From the NCBI GenBank assembly GCA_041569895.1, contig JBFFXF010000384.1, positions 1-5,514 on the forward strand: 5,514 nt of DNA. Reading direction: 5' to 3'. The position numbers were made by a program, and so were the translations under genes. This document shows, in pieces, positions 1-5,514 of the stretch. Position 1 is the stretch's first letter, and every line of letters begins with the position of its first letter. The notes beneath the pieces were generated by a model. It was given only the letters and a program-made list of their open reading frames with translations, was not told the DNA's origin and did not search any database. This stretch comes from JBFFXF01 sp041569895 (GTDB taxonomy: Bacteria > Planctomycetota > UBA8108 > JACQVS01).

Positions 1-1
1 C

Positions 2-796
2 ACGGCGCCCCGGTCCGCCGACAGGGTGCGACGCGCTGCTCTCGGCGTCGTCGGAGACATCGTCGGACAGAAAGAGGTCTCCTTCGTCGACCTGCAGGCC
101 CTCTGGGAAGTGGGATTGGTCCTCGCCGAGGTGTGCGACCAGCCAAACCGTGACCGCGTCGCGGAGCTTCTCGAAGCCGACACCAGACCGGACGTCGTCC
201 ACGAGACGGGGAGAATTCTCTGCGTCATGTACGGATTGCCGCAGTTCAAGAAGAAAAAGGCGCTCCTCGAGTGGCACGAGCGGAATCGAGGATTGACCGG
301 AGTCAGGCTGGCGACCGCGATCGTCACCGAGTGGTTCCCGCTCACGGAGAAGGAGAACGTCATTCTGCATGCCGCCTATCCGTTTTGGAACGTCGATCAG
401 TACGAGCCCCTCATCCGGTTGGGATCGAGCGCGATCCCGGCGCTCCGCGCCCGCCGGCGGAAGGTCAGCCTCGACACGCACGAGGGGCTCTGTCTGGAGT
501 CGGTGCTGGCGTGGACCACCGGCCGGGCCGACAGGACGACCATCACCCGCCTCCTGGCCGGTGGGTACGCGCAGCACTGGACGGCATGCGACATGATCGT
601 GGCCACCGGCGGGCGCGGCTGGAAGCAAGCTCTCGCCGACAGTCTGGCAGATGGTCTCAAGGCCGGCCGGAGCGCTCATGCTCTCGCGGTGTGCTATCGA
701 AAGGAAGCCATTCCCGCCATAGAAGCCGTCATCGAGGAAGGAGCGCTGGACGAGCGGTTCTACACGCGAATCGTCGAGGGGCTGCGTGCGCTCTAA
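2..796 (+). CDS. Hypothetical HEAT-like repeat protein, 5' end cut by window edge
   Basis: The reading frame is open from the left edge to the TAA at 794-796, so only the C-terminal ~265 residues are visible. A GTG at 26 could be a start (256 residues), but no Shine-Dalgarno sits at a useful distance before it and the frame stays open upstream, so the true start is probably outside the window. The protein looks soluble and largely alpha-helical, with no signal peptide or membrane segment in the visible part. Counting from the GTG at 26, residues ~127-145 contain a LIRLGSSAIPALRAR stretch, which fits the HEAT-repeat pattern (hydrophobic-x-x-LG-x-x-AIPAL). A second weaker AIPAIEAVIEEG stretch lies near the C-terminus. 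I recognise no catalytic motif, so HEAT-like scaffold or binding protein is an inference. Codon use is less G/C-biased than in the downstream genes. It ends 158 bases before the next gene and is probably a separate transcription unit. Confidence 0.75.
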   Translation, partial: TAPRSADRVRRAALGVVGDIVGQKEVSFVDLQALWEVGLVLAEVCDQPNRDRVAELLEADTRPDVVHETGRILCVMYGLPQFKKKKALLEWHERNRGLTGVRLATAIVTEWFPLTEKENVILHAAYPFWNVDQYEPLIRLGSSAIPALRARRRKVSLDTHEGLCLESVLAWTTGRADRTTITRLLAGGYAQHWTACDMIVATGGRGWKQALADSLADGLKAGRSAHALAVCYRKEAIPAIEAVIEEGALDERFYTRIVEGLRAL

Positions 797-833
797 GAGT
801 GACTGACGGGGGGCCGAGTTGTCCCTCCGGGCC

Positions 834-849
834 TTCCGGATCTCCGGAA
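834..849. repeat. Perfect 7-bp inverted repeat in the intergenic gap
   Basis: TTCCGGA (834-840) and TCCGGAA (843-849) are exact reverse complements separated by TC. As a hairpin this gives six G/C-rich pairs with a four-base loop. A flanking GGCC on each side (830-833 and 853-856) could extend the stem past a three-base bulge. It begins 38 bases after the stop of the upstream gene and about 105 bases before the next start. It could help terminate the upstream transcript, although no T-tract follows it. It could equally be a small operator or chance in GC-rich DNA. Confidence 0.3.
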
Positions 850-943
850 ATCGGCCGGGCCCCGACGCCACGGGCTCGAGGCCGAGAACAGGCTACCCTC
901 CCCGCCGCCTCCGGGTTACGATCAGGACCTTTGAAATCGATCC

Positions 944-947
944 GGAG
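944..947 (+). promoter_or_regulatory. Ribosome binding site deciding the start at 955
   Basis: GGAG lies seven bases before the ATG at 955. It supports that ATG as the real start of the large cytochrome gene, although the same frame stays open much further upstream into the preceding gene. The residues right after this ATG form a classic signal peptide, which agrees. Confidence 0.6.
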
Positions 948-954
948 TCCGCGC

Positions 955-3639
955 ATGACCGAACCCGGACCGCGTCGCACAGCATGGCTCGGAGTCGCCG
1001 GTGGCGTGCTCGTCGCGCTGATGAGCGCGGCGCTCGCCGGCCCGGAGTCGCTCGAGGCGCCCCAGTCGCCGCAGTCGCCTGATGCGACCGCCACCAGGGC
1101 CGTCGAGGGCCTGCTGGCGCTCTACGACTTCGGCGTCGCCGACGGGGACCGCGTCGTTCCCGACCGCTCCGGTGTCGGCGAGCCGCTCGACCTCGAGATC
1201 GACCGGCCCGAGCGCACGCGCCGTCGCGATAATCGGCTCTTCATCCGGAAGCCGGTGACCATCACCTCGCGCGAGCCGGCGAGGAAGATCAACGACGCCG
1301 TGCGGAGCTCCGGATCGCTGACGGTCGAGGCGTGGATCCGACCGCGTGACGACCGGCAGAGCGGTCCGGCGCGCATCGTGACGCTGTCGGCCGACACGGT
1401 CCGGCGAAACGTCACCCTCGGCCAGGACGGCGAGCGCTGGGACCTGCGGCTGCGGACGACGTCGACGAGTGCCAACGGGCTGCCGTCGACGGCGACGGGC
1501 AAGTCGGTCCGCACCGTCCTCTCGCACGTCGTCGCCACGCGCGACGCCTCGGGGAACGCGCAGATCTGGGTCGACGGGCGGCGTGTCGCGTCGAAGAAGG
1601 TCCGCGGCGAGCTCACCGCCTGGGACCGGAGCTTCCGGCTCTGTCTCGCCAACGAGGTCGGCGGCGACCGGCCGTGGCTCGGCGAGCTTCACCTGGTGGC
1701 CATCTACGGCCGGGCGCTGAGCGCGGCGGAGATCCGGCGCAATCACGCCGCCGGGGCGAGCGCCGACTCGCCGCCTCCCGGGCTCGCGAGGGCCGCTCCG
1801 CAGCATCACTTCGACGCCCGCATCGCGCCGATCCTGGCGCGCCACTGCCTCGAGTGCCACGACTCCGAGGAGAAGAAGGGCGGTCTCGACCTCTCCCGCA
1901 AGGACGCCGCGCTCGCAGGTGGCCGCAGCGGGAAGGCCATCGTACCGGGCGATCTCGAGGAGAGCCTCCTCTGGGAGGAGGTCGAGGCCGACGAGATGCC
2001 GAAGAAGCGCACGCCGCTCTCGCCGCGCGAGAAGAAGCTGCTGCGCGAGTGGATCGAGAACGGCGCGCCGTGGACGACCGACGTCATCGACCGATCGGCG
2101 GTCGCGCTCGAGCTCCCCGCGGAGTGGGTGCGACGACTCACGGTGCCGGAGTACATCGCGACCGTCCGCGCCACGCTGGGCGTCGACGTCGCCGACGAGG
2201 CCCGCGAGATCCTGCCGCCCGACCTGCGCGCCGACGGCTTCAGCAACACCGCCTACAACCTCAATGTCGACCTCCGTCACGTCGAGGCCTACGCGCGTCT
2301 CGCCGAGATCATCGTCGAGCGCATGGACGCTCTCGAGTTCGCAGCGCGGTTCACCAAGAGCCGCAAGCTGACCGACGACAACATGCGCGAGTTCATCGCG
2401 AAGATGGGCAAGTGGGTCTTCCGCGGGCCGCTCGACGGTCACGAGATCGACACCCTGCGCGGCATCTCGACGACGGTGGCCAGCGCCGGCGGCGACTTCG
2501 AGGAGGCGACGCGTTTCATCCTCGAGGCGATGCTGCAGTCGCCGCGCTTCATCTACCGCCTCGAGGACCAGCGCGGGGACGGCTCCCTGCGACTGCCCGG
2601 CGACCACGAGCTGGCGGCGCGGATCAGCTATATCATCTGGGGCGGTCCGCCGGACCGCGAGCTGGCGAGGGCCGCCGACGAGGGCGAGCTCACCGACCCC
2701 GAGACGGTCAGGGCGCACGTCAAGCGCATGCTCGCCGATCCGCGGGGGGTCGAGCGGTCCCTCCAGTTCGCGAGCGAGTGGCTCGACCTCGGCCGCCTCG
2801 AGAACCTGCGCCCGGATCCGGAGCGCTTTCCGGCGTGGGACGACGAGCTCGCCGCCGACATGCGGCGCGAGACGCTGGCGTTCTTCGAGGACCTGGTCTG
2901 GAAGCAGAAGCGCCCGCTGTCGGAGCTGCTGAACGCGCAGTTCACCCGGGCGACGCCGCGCCTCGCGCGTCACTACGGCCTCGATCCGGAGCGCGGCGAG
3001 GCGGTCGAGGGCAGCGAGCTGGCGCGATACGACCTCTCGGAGGTGCCGTCCCGCGGCGGCCTGCTGACCCACGGCAGCGTGCTGACCATCGGCGGCGACG
3101 ACGCCTCGATGGTGACGCGCGGCCTCTTCGTGCTGCACGACATCCTCGCGGGCGAGGTCGAGGACCCTCCTCCCGGTGTCGACACCACGCCGGTGCCCGC
3201 GAAGGAGGGGATGTCACGTCGTGACGTCTCCGAGCAGCGGCTCGCCAATCCGTCCTGCGGCGGCTGCCACGCGAGGTTCGAGCCGTTCGCGTTCGGGTTC
3301 GAGAAGTACGACGGGCTCGGCGCGCATCACGAGAAGGACGAGCACGGCAACCAGCAGCGGGAGGACGGCGAGATCCTCTTTCCGGGCGCCGAGAAGGCCG
3401 TGCCGTACCGGACCACCGCGGAGCTGATGAATCTGCTGGCAACGAGCGAGCCCGTTCGCGAGAATGTGGCGAGGAAGCTGACGCAGTTCGCCCTCGGACG
3501 GCCGCTCATCGAGGCGGACGGACCGGCGCTCGAGAAGATCCTCGCCGAGGCCCGCAAGGGCGGCGACGACTACGGGAGCCTGATCACCGCGATCGTGCTG
3601 AGCGATCTGGTACAGTGGACGCGCACGGAGAGCGATTGA
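955..3639 (+). CDS. Exported LamG / planctomycete-type cytochrome c protein with DUF1587-1595-1592-1588-1585
   Basis: This is an 894-residue secreted multidomain protein. Residues 1-28 are a Sec-type signal peptide: R7-R8, a hydrophobic core at ~10-27, and a likely ALA|G cleavage after 28. A Pro/Ser/Gln linker leads to a LamG/concanavalin-A-like domain at ~55-266, starting LYDFG and ending with the usual YGRALSAAEIRRNH tail. A planctomycete cytochrome C domain follows at ~285-373, with heme motif CLECH at 298-302, then GGLDLS, IVPGD, DEMPKK and WIENGAPW. Next come DUF1587 (~392-457), DUF1595 (~477-508), DUF1592 (~514-677), DUF1588 (~699-800) and DUF1585 (~818-890). DUF1588 carries a second heme motif, CGGCH, at 768-772, so two covalent c-type hemes are likely. 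Domain order matches the known architecture and nothing seems missing. The start is fixed by the signal peptide and GGAG at 944-947. The stop overlaps the DUF1552 start by one base. Redox chemistry outside the cytoplasmic membrane is inferred; the substrate is unknown, and the LamG domain hints at binding to a glycan or surface. Confidence 0.93.
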   Translation: MTEPGPRRTAWLGVAGGVLVALMSAALAGPESLEAPQSPQSPDATATRAVEGLLALYDFGVADGDRVVPDRSGVGEPLDLEIDRPERTRRRDNRLFIRKPVTITSREPARKINDAVRSSGSLTVEAWIRPRDDRQSGPARIVTLSADTVRRNVTLGQDGERWDLRLRTTSTSANGLPSTATGKSVRTVLSHVVATRDASGNAQIWVDGRRVASKKVRGELTAWDRSFRLCLANEVGGDRPWLGELHLVAIYGRALSAAEIRRNHAAGASADSPPPGLARAAPQHHFDARIAPILARHCLECHDSEEKKGGLDLSRKDAALAGGRSGKAIVPGDLEESLLWEEVEADEMPKKRTPLSPREKKLLREWIENGAPWTTDVIDRSAVALELPAEWVRRLTVPEYIATVRATLGVDVADEAREILPPDLRADGFSNTAYNLNVDLRHVEAYARLAEIIVERMDALEFAARFTKSRKLTDDNMREFIAKMGKWVFRGPLDGHEIDTLRGISTTVASAGGDFEEATRFILEAMLQSPRFIYRLEDQRGDGSLRLPGDHELAARISYIIWGGPPDRELARAADEGELTDPETVRAHVKRMLADPRGVERSLQFASEWLDLGRLENLRPDPERFPAWDDELAADMRRETLAFFEDLVWKQKRPLSELLNAQFTRATPRLARHYGLDPERGEAVEGSELARYDLSEVPSRGGLLTHGSVLTIGGDDASMVTRGLFVLHDILAGEVEDPPPGVDTTPVPAKEGMSRRDVSEQRLANPSCGGCHARFEPFAFGFEKYDGLGAHHEKDEHGNQQREDGEILFPGAEKAVPYRTTAELMNLLATSEPVRENVARKLTQFALGRPLIEADGPALEKILAEARKGGDDYGSLITAIVLSDLVQWTRTESD
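3627..3632 (+). promoter_or_regulatory. Ribosome binding site and TGATG stop/start junction for the DUF1552 gene
   Basis: GGAGAG lies inside the end of the cytochrome gene, six bases before the ATG at 3639. That ATG shares its A with the TGA stop at 3637-3639. The site favours this ATG over an in-frame GTG at 3615, which would only add eight residues ahead of the twin-arginine signal. The arrangement implies translational coupling of the two genes. Confidence 0.7.
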
Positions 3640-5093
3640 TGAACGATCGACCGATCACGCGCCGGACGATGCTCAGGGGCGTCGGCGCCGTTGCCGTCGG
3701 GTTGCCCTTCCTCGAGGAGATGGCATCGTCGTCGCTGTCCGCGTCGCCGCTGTCGGCGGCGGTGCCGGAGCAAGCGGGCGTTCCGGTGCGGGCCTTCAAC
3801 GTCTTCTTCGGCCTCGGCATCCCGAAGCCGCTGCAGACCGAGGGCTTCGAGGGCGTCCTCGAGCCGCTTCGGCCGCTCGGCAAGAAGCTGCTCATCCTGC
3901 GCGGCGTCGACCAGTTCCGCTGCGATCGCAAGGGCATCAACGCGCACTTCGACGGCGCCTCCGGCGCGTTCACGGCGGAGCCCCCCGACGGCGAGGCGAA
4001 GTCCGGCGGACCGTCGATCGACCAGGTCATCCGCAAGGCGCGCTACCCGGACGGGCTGCCGCCCGGCATGGTTCCCACGCTCGTCGCCGGCACCTTCTTC
4101 CGCCGCAGCCGGGTCAGCCGCTACGTCCACAGCTACAACGAGGACGGCACGGTCGCCGCGACCATCCAGGAGAAGCCGCGCGATCTCTTCGATCGCGTCT
4201 TCGGCGCGCTCGCCATCGCGGGCGACACGCCCGAGGAGCAACGTCGTCGCCGGCTCCGCCGCAGCGTGCTCGACACGGTGGTGGACCAGTACCGGCACTA
4301 CACCGGAAACAGCTCGCCGCTCGGCGCCGCATCGAGAGCGCGGGTGAAGGACCACCTCGACAGGATCCGCGAGTACGAGCAGCGCGCGTTCCAGCTCCGC
4401 GGGCGTCACCCGCAGGCGCCCGAGCACGAGCCGCCGGCCTCGCGCCTCCTGCACGGCGGCGCCGCGGACCCCGGCGGCGAGGGCATCGACATCACCCTCG
4501 AGGAGCTCACCACGGAGTGGCGGCTGCTGGCCGACCTCTACGCGCTGGCGATCCAGTGCGACCGCGCGCGCTTCGGCTCCATCACGTTCCTGGCGGCCGG
4601 CGAGCGCATCCGGCTGACCGGCGAGTACGAGTACGACGGCCGCAGGATCTTCACCTTCGACGACGCCGCCCAGCACAACGCGACCGGCTCGCAGGGCTGC
4701 AGCCACGAGTGGTGGCACCAGTTCGACGAGAAGAAGCGAAACGAGCAACTCCGCGCCCACGCGCACATGAAGATGCGCGAGGTGGCGCACTTCCTGAGTC
4801 GGCTCGACTCGCCCGAGTGCCTCGAGGCCAACGGCCGGACCATCCTCGAGAACTCGCTCATCACCATCTCGACGGAGTCCGGCGACGGCCGCCACTCCAA
4901 CGTCAAGCGCGAGCTCACCGGCGTGTTCCACGCGGTCACCAGCGCCAACGGCCGCTTCAAGACGGGCACCATCCTCGACGTCAACGCCGAGGGCCTCGAC
5001 GTCTACAACACCATGCTCGAGACCATGGGCGCCCGCAACCGCCTCGGCCCCGCCGACCGCCCGGTGACCCCGGTCGACGCGATCCGGGTGTGA
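3639..5093 (+). CDS. DUF1552 family protein with twin-arginine signal
   Basis: This 484-residue protein is about the usual full length for the family. Its N-terminus is a Tat signal: RR at 8-9 in ITRRTMLRG, then a moderately hydrophobic stretch to about residue 25 (GVGAVAVGLPFLEEM), typical of DUF1552 proteins. The family body follows. It has FFGLGIPKP, LGKKLLILRGVD and a GINAHFDGASGAFT region (N101, H103) in the first third. Near the C-terminus are a His/Trp-rich CSHEWWHQ segment (C354, H356, H360), an AHAH pair (H374, H376) and TESGDGRHSN at 412-421. DUF1552 is uncharacterised; it is thought to resemble the DUF1501/alkaline-phosphatase-like exported proteins, but no activity can be assigned here. 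Tat export suggests it folds, perhaps with a metal, before leaving the cytoplasm. It is coupled to the cytochrome gene upstream (one-base overlap) and to a membrane protein gene downstream (four-base overlap). A physical or functional partnership with the cytochrome is inferred from this recurrent pairing. Confidence 0.92.
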   Translation: MNDRPITRRTMLRGVGAVAVGLPFLEEMASSSLSASPLSAAVPEQAGVPVRAFNVFFGLGIPKPLQTEGFEGVLEPLRPLGKKLLILRGVDQFRCDRKGINAHFDGASGAFTAEPPDGEAKSGGPSIDQVIRKARYPDGLPPGMVPTLVAGTFFRRSRVSRYVHSYNEDGTVAATIQEKPRDLFDRVFGALAIAGDTPEEQRRRRLRRSVLDTVVDQYRHYTGNSSPLGAASRARVKDHLDRIREYEQRAFQLRGRHPQAPEHEPPASRLLHGGAADPGGEGIDITLEELTTEWRLLADLYALAIQCDRARFGSITFLAAGERIRLTGEYEYDGRRIFTFDDAAQHNATGSQGCSHEWWHQFDEKKRNEQLRAHAHMKMREVAHFLSRLDSPECLEANGRTILENSLITISTESGDGRHSNVKRELTGVFHAVTSANGRFKTGTILDVNAEGLDVYNTMLETMGARNRLGPADRPVTPVDAIRV

Positions 5094-5514
5094 TACGCCG
5101 GGCCGGGTCGTCGCTGGACTGCTCCGATACGGACGCGCTCCATCTCGAGAGAGCCCGCTGGCTCGTTCGCCGTTGGCGTCGCGTGCCGTTCCTCCTCGTG
5201 CTCGCGCTCGGCAGCTGGCTCGCCGTCTACGTGGCGCTCGTCGGCGCGGGGACGAGGGCCGCGGCGAGGCGTCTGCCCGCCTCCCGCGCCGCATGCCTCG
5301 CCCTGAAACCACCTGCGGTGCCCGACGAGGAGAACGCGGCCATTGCGTGGCGCCGGGCGTTCGCCGCCCTCGAGGGCGCCCCCGCGCACGAGGACCGTGA
5401 CAGCAACCTCGTCACCACCCCGATGCTGTACTTCGTCGATCCCGCGATCTTCGCCGGGGACAGCGCCGTGATGACCACGCTGCGAGGACGGGAAGCGGCG
5501 ATCGACCTCGCCGA
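5090..5514 (+). CDS. Hypothetical single-pass membrane protein, 3' end cut by window edge
   Basis: An uninterrupted frame runs from the GTG at 5090 to the right edge, giving 141 residues with no stop reached. The GTG overlaps the TGA of the DUF1552 gene (GTGA, 5090-5093), a common coupled arrangement. No clear Shine-Dalgarno is seen, so translation would rely on reinitiation. The N-terminal ~31 residues end in an Arg/Trp-rich stretch (RARWLVRRWRR, 21-31). One strong membrane segment follows at ~33-54 (PFLLVLALGSWLAVYVALVGAG), so the positive-inside rule puts the N-terminus in the cytoplasm and the rest outside. After a Pro-containing linker comes ENAAIAWRRAFAALEG (81-96), resembling a 'DNAALxYxxAF' start I associate with extracytoplasmic hypothetical proteins of planctomycetes; this is from memory. 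An alternative GTG at 5183 would remove the basic N-terminus and place the start at the membrane segment, so I prefer 5090. The function is unknown. Confidence 0.72.
   Translation, partial: MIRRAGSSLDCSDTDALHLERARWLVRRWRRVPFLLVLALGSWLAVYVALVGAGTRAAARRLPASRAACLALKPPAVPDEENAAIAWRRAFAALEGAPAHEDRDSNLVTTPMLYFVDPAIFAGDSAVMTTLRGREAAIDLA

Noticed and set aside
917..922. TACGAT as a -10 promoter element for the operon
   Set aside because: Four of six bases match the consensus, but no convincing -35 element lies 16-18 bases upstream, so it is no better than chance.
271..954. Upstream extension of the large cytochrome frame, open from 271
   Set aside because: It overlaps the end of the left gene in another frame, encodes Arg-rich low-quality sequence, and lies before a clear ribosome binding site and signal peptide at 955.
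1063..1080. Tandem nine-base repeat CAGTCGCC(G/T)
   Set aside because: It is only two copies, encoding a Gln-Ser-Pro linker after the signal peptide. It is a local low-complexity linker rather than a repeat element.
922..3138. 738-residue open frame on the - strand
   Set aside because: It is a mirror of the GC-rich cytochrome gene. The translation is Arg/Ala/Leu-rich without recognisable domains, and long antisense frames are expected with this third-position bias.
1674..3224. 516-residue open frame on the + strand inside the cytochrome gene
   Set aside because: It is out of frame with a protein whose every domain is recognisable. Its own translation is almost entirely Arg, Ala and Gly.
3615..3638. 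GTG at 3615 as the start of the DUF1552 gene
   Set aside because: The ATG at 3639 has GGAGAG at proper spacing and puts the twin-arginine motif at the usual distance from the N-terminus.
3570..5312. 580-residue open frame on the - strand
   Set aside because: It is a shadow of the DUF1552 gene and the start of the next gene, with a low-complexity Arg/Ala/Val composition and no domain.

Overview
This GC-rich window looks like a chromosomal segment from a planctomycete or a related high-GC lineage that carries the same paralogous families (Acidobacteriota, Verrucomicrobiota and Myxococcota also have them). The reasons are the 'planctomycete cytochrome C' domain, the DUF1587/1595/1592/1588/1585 string, a DUF1552 partner gene, and strong G/C preference at third codon positions. 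The lineage call is inference from gene content. No RNA genes, mobile elements, CRISPR arrays or att sites were seen.

All four genes read on the + strand. (1) Positions 2-796 hold the 3' part of a gene cut by the left edge, encoding a hypothetical protein with HEAT-like helical repeats. (2) Positions 797-954 are a 158-base intergenic gap with a short perfect inverted repeat and a good ribosome binding site before the next gene. (3) Positions 955-3639 encode an 894-residue exported protein: signal peptide, LamG/concanavalin-A-like domain, a CxxCH cytochrome domain, then DUF1587, DUF1595, DUF1592, DUF1588 (with a second CxxCH) and DUF1585. (4) Positions 3639-5093 encode a 484-residue DUF1552 protein with a twin-arginine signal; its start overlaps the previous stop by one base. 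(5) From 5090 to the right edge is the 5' part of a third operon member, a single-pass membrane protein whose GTG start overlaps the DUF1552 stop by four bases.

Genes 3-5 form a tight, probably translationally coupled operon. The best reading is an uncharacterised two-protein exported module: a large, probably di-heme c-type cytochrome with a carbohydrate- or surface-binding N-terminal domain, plus a Tat-exported DUF1552 partner. The pairing is common in these lineages, but as far as I know its substrate and reaction are unestablished. The coupled membrane protein is the least familiar part of the locus. The left-hand gene is separated from this operon and differs from it in base composition and codon use.
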